Positions 1-7,182 of a stretch of 29,652 bases of DNA are shown piece by piece. Within the stretch, counting starts at the first letter, position 1; each line of letters begins with the position of its first letter. The DNA comes from a virus. The translations under genes and the position numbers were made by a program. The stretch covers positions 1-29,652 of the IMG/VR virus record IMGVR_UViG_3300029826_000145; one strand, 5' to 3'. Under the pieces are notes generated by a model. The model made no database searches. It saw nothing but the letters and a program-made list of their open reading frames with translations, and was not told the DNA's origin.

Positions 1-99
1 CATGTCTTGCAAGTCTTTAAACATGCCGGTGGTGGTCAATGCCTCGGTAAACCCGGTAATGACCCCGTCCATAACCCCCTGGGCTAGTGCGTCCTTAAG
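1..99. repeat. Terminal direct repeat, left copy (circular joint)
   Basis: Bases 1-99 are identical to 29554-29652. An exact overlap of 99 bases inside a single reading frame that stays open across the joint is the usual result of assembling a circular or circularly permuted molecule. It is more likely an assembly overlap than a biological terminal repeat because it lies inside the tape measure gene. Unit length is then 29,553 bp. Confidence 0.9.
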
Positions 100-2694
100 G
101 ACCACGCGCCAGTCTTGGCCCTTACTCGCGGCTGTCAGCCCTGCGGTTAAACCTGCTTTGGCGGCCGAGTCTATACCGGCCTGCAGTTCCACCCCGTACT
201 CCTCCGCAACAATAGTAGGGCGCGGGGCGGTTTGTGGTTCTGGCCGCCTACCACCACCACCACCACCACCACCACCCATGGCGGCCTGGTCGGCTCTGCG
301 GGCCTCGGCTGCACGGGCACGTTCTGCAGCTGCGCGGGCCTTTTCAGCCGCTCGCATTTCTTCCACTTTCTTAAGCTGCCCTTGCAAGTACCGCTCACCC
401 TCTGACAGCTCCTTAGTCTGTTCTCCCGCGGCTGCCGCGACCTCTCCGTATAGCTCCCCCTGTTCGGCCACTGCGCCGTTAATGTCGCTCTGCAGCTGTT
501 GCGTCTTTTCCTGTCCGTCGGCCAGCCCGCCCGCAGCCTCCGTCTGGTCGTCTCTTAGGTCCTTCTGTTCGCCCAATGCCTTATTGGTCTCGTCTTCCTT
601 CTTCTTTATTCCTCCTGCCTCTTCCTGCATGGCACGTAACTTGCTAACCATTCCGTCGGCCTCCTCCGGGTTAATTAGCCCAGAGGCCAAGCTGCGCCCA
701 ACCTCACTAATTTGCCGGTCGAAGCTGTCCAGGGCATTGGTGCCAGTCTTGGCTTTGTCAGCAAGGCCACCAACAGCCGAGGCAGTTTTAGAACTACCTG
801 CGCCAATGTCCTTAAGTCCATTGCCCAGCTGGGAAAGGCCCGAGGGCAGGTTCTGGCCCATGCCAGCAATGGCCGAGTTAAGGCGCTCTAGCTCACTGGC
901 CGAAGAGGCCGCCGCTCCCCCTGTGTCGGCTATTGCATTTGCCGCCGCCCCCGCGACTGGGGGAGTCCCGGCCAGGGAGGTATTAAGTCCCTCCGCCGCC
1001 TGGCCCATGGTGCCTAGGCTAGCTGCGGCTGGCACGGCCCCCTCTTCAATGGGGGCAAATGCTGCCCTAAGCTCCATTAGCTTTGCCTTAGTGGTCGTAA
1101 CTAGGTTAGTCGCACTTGTGGTTAGTGGGCTTGCGACCGAGGTGTCAAAAGCTAGCCGTATACGGGCACCGCCCGTTTCAAGCTGTGCGCCTGCGGCATT
1201 TAATGCCCCATTGAGGCCGTTGAGGTTAAGACTATTAAAGGCCTGTGACCAGGGCGTGGTTATGGCCGTGTCAGCAAACTGCATGGTGGCCTGTTTGGCT
1301 GGCTCGGTTATTGCGGCCAGCCCTCCGTTAATTAGGGCGCCCATTTGCCGCACACCTGCCTGGGCCGCCTGACCGGCTGCAATTATGTCACCGGTCATGA
1401 CCTGCTTAAATGCGGTGCCAAACTGGCTAATACCGCCCATGAGGCTGGAAAATATGCCAGCCATGGCGGCTGCCCATGTCTCAATAACCCCTAGCCCCTG
1501 GGGCAGGGCTTGTATGGACTCGACCAGGGCCGTAAAGCCGGTACCGACTAACATGCCTATGGCCTGTAACAGAACGCCTAGGGTTTGGGTGAGGCCCAGG
1601 ACAGCCTGGCCCGTACCAATGACCACGTCGCCCACCCGTGCCATTATGTCGAGCCAGGGAATAGTGACTGAGCTTGCCTCAATGAACCCGCGACCGAATT
1701 GCACTAGGGCTGCAATGACTGCTGTTAGTGGGTTACGGACTAGGGTCAAAAGTCCTTTTCCCAGTGCGGCAACCGCCCCGCCAAACACGCCGACCACCGA
1801 CCTAGCCGCGACCAGTCCGCCGGCCAGAAGGCCGGCGGCGGCTCCTACCTCCGCGACGCTGACGGCGGCTGCTTTAGTCTCGGTAGGCAGCCCTCGCATT
1901 GTCGTTACTAGTTCGTTAAGCCTAATGACCACGTCAGTTAGGGCGGGAAGCACCTGCTGCCCCAAAGAAATTACTAACTCGTCGAGGTTAGCCTGTAGCC
2001 TTGCAACCTGGCCGGAATAGCCGGCCGTGGCAGTGCCTATTAGCTCTACCTCGCTTCTAGTTTCGGCCAGAATAGGAACTATTCCTGCCTGTATGCGCTC
2101 CTGCAGGGTGAGTTCCTCAACTGTTTTGCCCAGTGAACGGGCGTAGGCCTGCTGTGCTGGCCCTAGGTTGGTAATAATGCCCGAAGTTTCAAGGAGTTCC
2201 GACCGGCCCGTGACCACGGCGGTGGCCACATTAGTCCAGGCCTGCTGTATGTCAAACCCGGTCAGGAGCGCAGACGCACCTGCTGCCTGCAATAGGGCGG
2301 CGGTTTGCTCAAGAGTCGCGCCCGACCGTATTAGTGTGGCTGCTGCGATTTGGGCCTGTCCACCTGTTAGTCCGAATTGGCCCGCAACCTCGTCTAGGGC
2401 CTTGGACAATGCGCCGAAGTCCACCGAGTTCTTGGCCGCCACCACTTGCAGAACCGAGAGGTTACGTTCAGCCTCAGCCGCTTTGTTGGCCGCAAATAGC
2501 AAAGCTCCGCCTAGTGCAGCTCCTGCTCCCGCCGCCATTTTGCCTAATGACATAAAGGCCCGGTCTATTTCAGCCAGGCTTTGGCGAGTTTGGGCACCAA
2601 ACCTACTAATGGCAGCACCCGCCTGGGTCAGGCCCCGGTTAAGGCCGGTTATATTGGCGTCTAGCGTAACGAGTATGCTGCCAAGGGTTGCCAT
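1..2694 (-). CDS. Tail tape measure protein, N-terminal part (continues at 29553)
   Basis: This is the first 898 residues of a protein of about 1384 residues whose gene crosses the circular joint. The frame is open from ATG at 2694 to base 1, continues in frame at 29553 and stops at 28093. The length (the longest gene), alternating hydrophobic and Ala/Gly-rich helical segments, a Gln/Glu/Lys-rich likely coiled coil at about residues 660-800 and a nine-glycine run near residue 805 fit a tape measure, which sets siphovirus tail length and lies inside the tube. The N-terminal MATLGSILVTLDANITGLNR resembles the start of many tape measures. The start is supported by TAGAAT (minus strand, 2702-2707) seven bases before the ATG. 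The next gene is a tail-tip protein coupled by an ATGA overlap, as expected for this role. Confidence 0.9.
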   Translation of the reverse strand, partial: MATLGSILVTLDANITGLNRGLTQAGAAISRFGAQTRQSLAEIDRAFMSLGKMAAGAGAALGGALLFAANKAAEAERNLSVLQVVAAKNSVDFGALSKALDEVAGQFGLTGGQAQIAAATLIRSGATLEQTAALLQAAGASALLTGFDIQQAWTNVATAVVTGRSELLETSGIITNLGPAQQAYARSLGKTVEELTLQERIQAGIVPILAETRSEVELIGTATAGYSGQVARLQANLDELVISLGQQVLPALTDVVIRLNELVTTMRGLPTETKAAAVSVAEVGAAAGLLAGGLVAARSVVGVFGGAVAALGKGLLTLVRNPLTAVIAALVQFGRGFIEASSVTIPWLDIMARVGDVVIGTGQAVLGLTQTLGVLLQAIGMLVGTGFTALVESIQALPQGLGVIETWAAAMAGIFSSLMGGISQFGTAFKQVMTGDIIAAGQAAQAGVRQMGALINGGLAAITEPAKQATMQFADTAITTPWSQAFNSLNLNGLNGALNAAGAQLETGGARIRLAFDTSVASPLTTSATNLVTTTKAKLMELRAAFAPIEEGAVPAAASLGTMGQAAEGLNTSLAGTPPVAGAAANAIADTGGAAASSASELERLNSAIAGMGQNLPSGLSQLGNGLKDIGAGSSKTASAVGGLADKAKTGTNALDSFDRQISEVGRSLASGLINPEEADGMVSKLRAMQEEAGGIKKKEDETNKALGEQKDLRDDQTEAAGGLADGQEKTQQLQSDINGAVAEQGELYGEVAAAAGEQTKELSEGERYLQGQLKKVEEMRAAEKARAAAERARAAEARRADQAAMGGGGGGGGGRRPEPQTAPRPTIVAEEYGVELQAGIDSAAKAGLTAGLTAASKGQDWRVVLKDALAQGVMDGVITGFTEALTTTGMFKDLQDM
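251..281 (-). repeat. GGT-type trinucleotide run encoding polyglycine
   Basis: A run of CCA/ACC triplets on the plus strand encodes nine consecutive glycines in the tape measure, between the coiled-coil region and the next helical segment. It is probably a flexible linker, and such a run can change length by slippage in steps of whole codons. Confidence 0.7.
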
Positions 2695-2717
2695 TAGTTA
2701 CATTCTATAATATGTAT
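2695..2717. promoter_or_regulatory. Overlapping divergent leaderless promoters
   Basis: Only 23 bases separate the tape measure start (2694, minus) from the start of the plus-strand gene at 2718. They hold TATAAT on the plus strand (2706-2711, six bases before ATG) and TAGAAT on the minus strand (2702-2707, seven bases before ATG). The two -10 boxes share two bases, so only one polymerase could occupy the site at a time. No ribosome binding site fits on either side. Confidence 0.65.
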
Positions 2718-3038
2718 ATGGCTTACTCTCTCGACGCGCATGTTGTGGCCAAGTCAGGCTCCTACCTGCCCTTGGTCCTGACCGGCGGGTTACTAACTGA
2801 CCTGACTACCGGCACAGTCACGGCCAGGTTCTCGCGTGGCGGCGTTCTGGGGCCGGTCGAAACTCTGCCAGTTACCGTCTATTCATATGACGAACGTATA
2901 GTCTTGGTTGACCTGGCCGGCGTAGAACCTGGGGACATAGAGCTAGAGGTTGTAGTAACTGTCAGTGGGCGAGAGTACCATTACCCGGACGACCAAAGTC
3001 TAATAGTCACCGTCCTAGCCTTCCCCGGTTTTGTATAG
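2718..3038 (+). CDS. Unknown protein, predicted beta-rich
   Basis: 106 residues, unrecognised. The sequence alternates hydrophobic and polar residues with many Val/Thr/Leu and a C-terminal strand-like end (LIVTVLAFPGFV), suggesting a small beta-sandwich as in many phage structural accessory proteins; this is inference. ATG 2718 is chosen rather than the in-frame ATG at 2712 because TATAAT at 2706-2711 lies exactly six bases upstream, the arrangement repeated in this genome. It is followed 25 bases later by another plus-strand gene with its own TATAAT, and both point against the surrounding minus-strand late genes. Confidence 0.75.
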   Translation: MAYSLDAHVVAKSGSYLPLVLTGGLLTDLTTGTVTARFSRGGVLGPVETLPVTVYSYDERIVLVDLAGVEPGDIELEVVVTVSGREYHYPDDQSLIVTVLAFPGFV

Positions 3039-3050
3039 AGTGGCTCCGGG

Positions 3051-3056
3051 TATAAT
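3051..3056 (+). promoter_or_regulatory. -10 box of the gene at 3064
   Basis: Consensus TATAAT seven bases before ATG 3064, so transcription would begin at or next to the start codon. No convincing -35 hexamer is visible at 16-18 bases upstream. Confidence 0.6.
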
Positions 3057-3063
3057 AATTTGT

Positions 3064-3453
3064 ATGGCTAAGTCACTTCAAACCCGACGCATTGAGAAAG
3101 TCTTTGGCGGCAACCGTGGTATTCTTCCCGACCTGCCCACACTCCCCTTGCCCAACCTACCCATTTTCGGCCTCATTGGGCAAATTCTAGGCGCTGCTCG
3201 TGGCGCTCTGGACTTGGTCTTCCGTGCAGGCACCGCCTTTCTGCCCGACTTTGCCGGTATTGCCGACGCCTTGGAAGAGGGTGGACTCATTAAACGGCAA
3301 GTAGCGGCCGAGCTACGCGAGGCCCTCCTTGAAACCGCCCACCAGTTCGCCGACGCCGTAGACCCAGCGGAGGCCCTCCTCCTTCTGGCCGGCGCACTCG
3401 AAGATACCGCCGCGGTATTACGTAAGGCCGCCGACACCCTCGACGACGACTAA
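3064..3453 (+). CDS. Unknown protein with hydrophobic centre and acidic helical tail
   Basis: 129 residues, unrecognised. A basic N terminus (AKSLQTRRIEKVFGGNRG) is followed by a Pro/Leu-rich stretch (about residues 20-35), a hydrophobic segment around residues 36-60 (FGLIGQILGAARGALDLVF) and Ala/Leu/Glu-rich amphipathic helices ending in DTLDDD. It could associate with membrane or form a helical bundle; no function can be assigned. The start is set by TATAAT just upstream. A strong terminator follows the stop, making 2718-3453 a self-contained plus-strand unit inside the late region. Confidence 0.75.
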   Translation: MAKSLQTRRIEKVFGGNRGILPDLPTLPLPNLPIFGLIGQILGAARGALDLVFRAGTAFLPDFAGIADALEEGGLIKRQVAAELREALLETAHQFADAVDPAEALLLLAGALEDTAAVLRKAADTLDDD

Positions 3454-3473
3454 CCATTAGGTGAAATAGAGAA

Positions 3474-3501
3474 ACCCGGCCTTAGTGGGCCGGGTCTTTT
3501 T
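3474..3501 (+). terminator. Rho-independent terminator
   Basis: Stem ACCCGGCC (3474-3481) pairs with GGCCGGGT (3488-3495) around loop TTAGTG, followed by CTTTTT. It ends the plus-strand unit at 3453. Read on the minus strand the tail is only weakly T-rich, so it may also slow transcription leaving the gene at 3515. Confidence 0.85.
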
Positions 3502-3514
3502 GCTGTTGCGAGTC

Positions 3515-3781
3515 TTAGCCCTTAGGCCTGACCGACGCCACCAAGACCTCATAGACTGCGTTCTCGTCTACCATTAAACCAAAGAACTTGGGCGTCATTT
3601 CGTCACTGTACCAAACCCCAATAAGTTCGGCCTGGTGAACCTTACTAAACGAGTCCAAGGCCCGCAACTCTGCCCCATGGGGGTCTTTGGCCCACACGGA
3701 GAGGTTGAGGCTTTTACCGGGCAGGTTGCCGACAAGCCTTACGGCATAGGCGTATAATTCCGGCTCGTCGGGTTTAGTCAT
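3515..3781 (-). CDS. Unknown small protein
   Basis: 88 residues, unrecognised. ATG 3781 is preceded by AGGGG at a usable distance; the frame stays open further upstream but that part overlaps the preceding gene and lacks a ribosome site. The protein is mixed alpha/beta in appearance (YAYAVRLVGNLPG, FFGLMVDENAVYEVLVASV). It is the last of three consecutive minus-strand unknown genes after the major capsid gene and before the tape measure, so a virion or assembly role is possible but not shown. Confidence 0.7.
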   Translation of the reverse strand: MTKPDEPELYAYAVRLVGNLPGKSLNLSVWAKDPHGAELRALDSFSKVHQAELIGVWYSDEMTPKFFGLMVDENAVYEVLVASVRPKG

Positions 3782-3797
3782 AGTAGTTCCCCTACTT

Positions 3798-4469
3798 CTA
3801 CCGCGGTTCCAACGCTTTGACCCGGCCATATAAGTGACTATACAGCTTAACAGGGTCTTCTGGGTACGCATTGCGCGGCCAAGGGTTAGCTTCATTTTCT
3901 GCCTCAAAAGCCTCTGGCGTGGGCAATACGGCCAGGGCAGCTTTTAACCTACGCCACCCGCCCACAAAGTGCAGGCCCATGGCGGGAAGCCAGCCGTCCT
4001 CCAATGCCTTTATACCTAGTTTGGCAAAACCCCACTCACAATTGCCCGACTTCGGGCGGTTTATGAAGTTCGCGTTGCCGTACCAGTCCAGCCCGAGGAA
4101 CTGGACGACCATTCTCTGCCTCTTGTCCTTGTTCTTGTACTCCTCGTCCGACACCCAGGGCGTCCAAGGCAAGTGTTGCGACAGGCCCAGCACTACCTGG
4201 TCGCGGTCTGCTGACGTATTGGCCCTCTTGTACTGCTCGCCTATGTTCTCTACACCAAAGAATGAGTTACCCACTATTACCGGGCTAATGCCTCGCGGGT
4301 GCTCAATGAGGTAAGCCGGCTGTCCGCGGTGGGTGCCCTTAGTAATGGCCCTGGCCACAAAGCCTTCCGGCTCTGGCTCCAATTCGTCACGGCTAGGAGG
4401 TGGTGGGTCCCCCAAGAGTTGCCGGAGGTAGTCCGCCACCGCCCTGGCCTCTGGACTATACGTTGGCAT
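3798..4469 (-). CDS. Unknown protein (223 residues)
   Basis: No family recognised. The ATG at 4469 follows GGGAGG closely and overlaps the end of the preceding gene by 14 bases, implying coupling. Features include an acidic Pro-rich stretch near residue 20-35 (DPPPPSRDELEPEPEG) and a Trp/Gly/Phe-rich middle and C-terminal part (FLGLDWYGNANFI, GLHFVGGWRRLKAAL). The preceding gene (4456-4833) shares the opening MPT. The position, downstream of capsid in the late strand, is normally occupied by head completion or decoration genes, but the sequence does not look like these. Confidence 0.75.
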   Translation of the reverse strand: MPTYSPEARAVADYLRQLLGDPPPPSRDELEPEPEGFVARAITKGTHRGQPAYLIEHPRGISPVIVGNSFFGVENIGEQYKRANTSADRDQVVLGLSQHLPWTPWVSDEEYKNKDKRQRMVVQFLGLDWYGNANFINRPKSGNCEWGFAKLGIKALEDGWLPAMGLHFVGGWRRLKAALAVLPTPEAFEAENEANPWPRNAYPEDPVKLYSHLYGRVKALEPR

Positions 4470-4833
4470 TTACGACCTCCCTCACTGGCGGGTTGCTTTG
4501 GTCTGTATAGGTGGAGTACTTGGCCTTGCCCGAGTGGTACACCCACCACCAGTTGCGGCCACCTACGGTGCCACCCTTGTAATAAGTCTTGGCACCGTTG
4601 ACTACGGTCTCGGTGTCTAAGGCCTTCAAACCCTGGGCACCCCAAAGGTCGGCCAGGGTAATGGTCAGGTAAGAACTCCTCATACGCAGCCAGGTATTGC
4701 AGCCGCGCACCAGAGACCGAAGGCCGTGAGGGGTGGCGGGAACCATGGCCTGGTAGGCCTCGGCCCCGTAGGTCAGGGTCAGGTCGAACTGCTCGAACCG
4801 CCTGTTCATTACAATGTGCCATGCTGTTGGCAT
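4456..4833 (-). CDS. Unknown protein (125 residues)
   Basis: No family recognised. Aromatic and basic content is high (GGRNWWWVYHSGKAKYSTY). An ATG at 4839 is also in frame, but ATG 4833 is preferred because TAATAT (minus strand, 4840-4845) lies exactly six bases upstream. That -10 box sits in the nine-base spacer of a perfect 13-bp inverted repeat, so the gene may be individually regulated. It overlaps the next gene by 14 bases. Confidence 0.75.
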   Translation of the reverse strand: MPTAWHIVMNRRFEQFDLTLTYGAEAYQAMVPATPHGLRSLVRGCNTWLRMRSSYLTITLADLWGAQGLKALDTETVVNGAKTYYKGGTVGGRNWWWVYHSGKAKYSTYTDQSNPPVREVVNANV

Positions 4834-4860
4834 GCCCATATATTAGCTGGGCATGCCAAC
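4826..4860 (-). promoter_or_regulatory. Leaderless promoter inside a perfect inverted repeat (operator candidate)
   Basis: GTTGGCATGCCCA at 4826-4838 is repeated in inverted form at 4848-4860 without mismatch, nine bases apart. The spacer carries the minus-strand TAATAT box for the gene starting at 4833. As DNA it is a plausible operator that would cover the -10 box and start codon. As RNA from the capsid gene upstream it would form a 13-bp hairpin, but no T-run follows, so it is not a standard terminator. Confidence 0.6.
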
Positions 4861-4880
4861 AATGTCAAGAGTTAGAGAAC

Positions 4881-5723
4881 CTAGGCGGTAGCAGTAATGG
4901 CGACAGTGGCCAACCGGGCGGGGTTGGGAACCGCCGCACCGTAGACTAGAAGGCCACGGAAAAGGTCGCGGAACCGGTCTTGGTCGCGCAGGGCCTCGAC
5001 CTCTTGCAGTTGGGTGGCGACGGTCAAGCTTTCGGCGTCACCGGCAATAATGTGGTGCACGTTAGTAGAGGCACCGTCAATAACTATGGCGTTGCTCATA
5101 TAAAGTTCAAACCCGGCCAACATGCCCAAGGCACCACCCTGTACAGTCTGGGCCTGGGTGGGAATAGGTGCGACCACGACCGGGCTTTGAACAATGAGCG
5201 AGTAAATTAAGGGACTTACCACGACCCACCGGCCTGCACGGGGCACGTTCTGGACGTCCAAGGCAGCGGCCAATGAAACCATGGTCGAGTAATAGTTGGA
5301 AGGGTCGGCAGCCGACCAGGTGGCGGTTAAGGAGTTGGCAGCCAAGGCCTCGGTGTAGAGGGTGGCAAGGTATGTGTCAATGTCCTCAGCCAGGGCAACG
5401 CCTACGCGGTTAGTGTAGACGTCAACAAGCGAGACATTGGCTTGAGCTTCGTCAATATCTTCGACGGCAAAGGCAACGTAACGCTTCTGGTCAATGGTTA
5501 GGTCAGTTTGGGTCGAAGTAGGGGCCGCGTAGGTAATGGCACCCGAGGCCGGGTAATTGGCCACTACCAAGTCCTGCGGCATTTGAATATGCACCACAGA
5601 ACCCACGCCCGCAATTTCGCCTTCCCAGTTGCGGTTGGCCAGGTTGCCAAGGGTCAAACTGCGGTCCAAGGAGCTGGCGAGTCGGGCTGACCATAGTTCT
5701 GGAATGAAGTTAGTAACGGACAT
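4881..5723 (-). CDS. Major capsid protein
   Basis: 280 residues. The opening (NFIPELWSARLASSLDRSL), the N-terminal arm with residues predicted to pack against neighbours, a central helix region with YYSTMVSLAAALD, and the GRWVVVSPLIYSLI and GMLAGFELYMSNAI segments match the general pattern of HK97-fold coat proteins of the P22-like phage capsid group. The gene follows a scaffold-like gene by 63 bases on the same strand, the standard order. A TAATGT box (minus strand, 5730-5735) lies six bases before ATG, so the coat mRNA can start at its own initiation codon. The family call is by recognition, not alignment. Confidence 0.85.
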   Translation of the reverse strand: MSVTNFIPELWSARLASSLDRSLTLGNLANRNWEGEIAGVGSVVHIQMPQDLVVANYPASGAITYAAPTSTQTDLTIDQKRYVAFAVEDIDEAQANVSLVDVYTNRVGVALAEDIDTYLATLYTEALAANSLTATWSAADPSNYYSTMVSLAAALDVQNVPRAGRWVVVSPLIYSLIVQSPVVVAPIPTQAQTVQGGALGMLAGFELYMSNAIVIDGASTNVHHIIAGDAESLTVATQLQEVEALRDQDRFRDLFRGLLVYGAAVPNPARLATVAITATA

Positions 5724-5729
5724 ATACTT

Positions 5730-5735
5730 ACATTA
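5730..5735 (-). promoter_or_regulatory. -10 box of the major capsid gene
   Basis: TAATGT on the minus strand, six bases before ATG 5723. The 63-base gap between scaffold and capsid genes is AT-rich compared with the genome and also contains a TTGAAT. Confidence 0.45.
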
Positions 5736-5786
5736 GCATATTCCGTACACGCGCATATAACTAATTCAACATACACGTATTATGGG

Positions 5787-6290
5787 CTAACGTTTGACCT
5801 TAATGCGGGTCTTGGTTTGGCCGGTCCCCTTGCCTAACTTTTCCCACTGCGCGTTAATTTCGGCCGGTGTCATATGCTTCAAGTCCTCAACGGTCAAGCT
5901 CGGTGACTGCGGCGGGTTAGGCGCAAAGTGGCCAGGCTCGGGCGCCTTGGCCCAAGGCCTTGCGGTCAGGAACTCTTCCGCGCTCTGGCCCGAGTCGGCC
6001 AGGAGTTGGGTTAGGTCGGCTAATAGGTGGGTGGGCACCCCTTGTGCCCTTAATGCGTTTTCGGCCTTGAGTCGAGCAACCTCTTGGCGCAGGGCTTCGA
6101 CGTCTGCAGTTTGGGCTTTTGGCTCTTGGACTTTAGGCTCTGGTCCCTTTGACTCTTGGCCCTTTGCCTCGGTGGGTTTTGACTCTTGGGCTTTTGACTC
6201 CGTAACCTCGACGGCTTTAGGCTCAACGACCTCAACGGCCTGGGCCTCTACTTCTGCGGTATTAGTAACCTCTTGGTCGGTACTGTCCAT
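5787..6290 (-). CDS. Capsid scaffold-like protein
   Basis: 167 residues. The N-terminal third is an acidic, low-complexity stretch of Glu/Lys/Gln/Pro with an irregular repeat around ESK, KAQ and EPK (about residues 8-60), then a short coiled coil (VEALRQEVARLKAENALRAQ, 63-82), a linker and a basic C-terminal tail (TKTRIKVKR). Acidic helical body with basic C terminus, placed directly before the coat gene, is typical of scaffolding proteins, whose basic tail binds coat subunits during procapsid assembly. TAAAAT (minus, 6297-6302) six bases before ATG fixes the start and gives it a leaderless promoter. Confidence 0.8.
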   Translation of the reverse strand: MDSTDQEVTNTAEVEAQAVEVVEPKAVEVTESKAQESKPTEAKGQESKGPEPKVQEPKAQTADVEALRQEVARLKAENALRAQGVPTHLLADLTQLLADSGQSAEEFLTARPWAKAPEPGHFAPNPPQSPSLTVEDLKHMTPAEINAQWEKLGKGTGQTKTRIKVKR

Positions 6291-6296
6291 GCCTAT

Positions 6297-6302
6297 ATTT
6301 TA
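6297..6302 (-). promoter_or_regulatory. -10 box of the scaffold gene
   Basis: TAAAAT on the minus strand with six bases to ATG 6290. It diverges from the plus-strand TATAAT at 6359-6364; the 80-base gap between the two starts holds both promoters. Confidence 0.55.
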
Positions 6303-6358
6303 CTACCCGCTTACAAGCCTAGAATACATTGCAACTTCCGTAACCTTGGGCCAGTACC

Positions 6359-6364
6359 TATAAT
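6359..6364 (+). promoter_or_regulatory. -10 box of the lysis-type gene pair
   Basis: Consensus TATAAT six bases before ATG 6371. No good -35 hexamer is seen. It drives 6371-6837 against the surrounding late strand. Confidence 0.6.
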
Positions 6365-6370
6365 ATAGCT

Positions 6371-6595
6371 ATGAACATTTTCGGAACCGTCTCCTCAGCA
6401 CTCATGCTAGTGGCCGCCCTCGTCGGGGAACTCAAGGACGAAACCCCTGAGTTCGAAGACCTCAACAAGGCCGTCGACATGGTCAAGCAAATTGTGACCG
6501 GCGCCCTTGGCCACTGGCCCTCTTTTATTTCTGACGAACTTCTGGCCTCGGCCCTCCAAACCGCTGTCAGCTTCATTAAGGGACAGGGCAAGTAA
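6371..6595 (+). CDS. Small protein of the putative lysis pair
   Basis: 74 residues with a hydrophobic N-terminal stretch (IFGTVSSALMLVAALVGEL) followed by an acidic linker and a second amphipathic helix. The first segment could insert in membrane but is short and weakly hydrophobic, so the holin assignment rests mainly on pairing with the next gene, two bases downstream, which has a clear membrane helix. Leaderless promoter upstream. Function uncertain. Confidence 0.65.
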   Translation: MNIFGTVSSALMLVAALVGELKDETPEFEDLNKAVDMVKQIVTGALGHWPSFISDELLASALQTAVSFIKGQGK

Positions 6596-6597
6596 CA

Positions 6598-6837
6598 ATG
6601 GCTGACCAGGGTGGTGGTGAGGACTTGAATAACTCTCTTTACGTGAGGGTTGCTATTCTCGAAGCCACTCTGGTCGCCATTAGCAAGCACCTCGACAAAA
6701 TAGACTCCTTGACCGAAGACATGGCCGAAGTCCGAACCTCGGTTTCAGGCATTGAGAAAAGCCGCCTTAACCCGTGGAACCTCATTCTGGCCCTAATGGG
6801 TTGGGCGGTCGCCCTAGGCGTTGGACTATTGCAGTAA
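6598..6837 (+). CDS. Holin-like membrane protein (XhlA-like layout)
   Basis: 79 residues: a polar N terminus, a predicted coiled coil (about residues 15-52, VAILEATLVAISKHLDKIDS) and one C-terminal transmembrane helix (WNLILALMGWAVALGVGLL). This order, coiled coil then a single C-terminal membrane helix in about 80 residues, is that of XhlA/haemolysin-type proteins found beside phage lysis genes. It may help release the endolysin, which here is encoded elsewhere (10165-10743). It lies two bases after the preceding gene and its 3' end overlaps the convergent chaperone gene by 12 bases. Confidence 0.65.
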   Translation: MADQGGGEDLNNSLYVRVAILEATLVAISKHLDKIDSLTEDMAEVRTSVSGIEKSRLNPWNLILALMGWAVALGVGLLQ

Positions 6838-7182
6838 GGCCCTAATGCGGTCAAGGCCTATAAGCTGCATTAGGTCTTGGCTTAATAGTTTGTTGGTCAG
6901 TAACCACACAATACTCTCGTCTGCCTGACTACTCACGCCCTTGGGACTCGCCCAGGGGGGAAAGAAGTCAGGCAGCTTGGCTTTACCACCGGCAACCCTG
7001 CCCACCGAGAAAGCACTAACTAGGCCGGAGTATTGCCGCCTATACTCTAGCTCGGTCACGTGCTCCATTAGGGCCATTGCCTGACCTAGCGGCATATAGG
7101 CCGCAGACCCTGGGTCTATTGAGTAGTAATGACTCAATAGGGCAATGACTCGCCCTATGTCCAGGGCTTGGTTTATTCCGCT
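6826..7182 (-). CDS. Tail assembly chaperone, -1 frame extension (GT-like)
   Basis: This frame carries no good start of its own: the only usual start is a TTG at 7137 without a ribosome site. It is open in the -1 frame relative to the upstream gene back past the slippery sequence at 7182-7188. A -1 shift there gives a fusion of about 248 residues: 130 from the upstream gene and 118 from this frame. That matches the lambda G/GT arrangement, in which a minority product extends the first chaperone to bind the tape measure. The extension contains ELEYRRQYSGLVSAFSVGRVA and a C-terminal amphipathic helix. The 3' end overlaps the convergent membrane protein gene. Confidence 0.8.
   Translation of the reverse strand, partial: SGINQALDIGRVIALLSHYYSIDPGSAAYMPLGQAMALMEHVTELEYRRQYSGLVSAFSVGRVAGGKAKLPDFFPPWASPKGVSSQADESIVWLLTNKLLSQDLMQLIGLDRIRALLQ

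Noticed and set aside
2-2710. Long plus-strand open frames (for example 2-1372, 1385-2020, 2168-2710)
   Set aside because: They are antisense to the tape measure gene; their Ala/Ser/Pro-rich translations are typical shadows and they have no start signals.
3871-4601. Plus-strand frames within 3.9-4.6 kb
   Set aside because: Shadows of two overlapping minus-strand genes that have ribosome or promoter signals.
6841-6874. CCTAATGC/GCATTAGG inverted repeat as a terminator after the holin-like gene
   Set aside because: Loop of about 18 bases, no T-run, and it lies inside the convergent chaperone coding sequence.
6826-7137. Independent gene starting at TTG 7137
   Set aside because: No ribosome site, and the frame is open upstream to a canonical slippery heptamer in the preceding gene, which explains it better as a frameshift extension.
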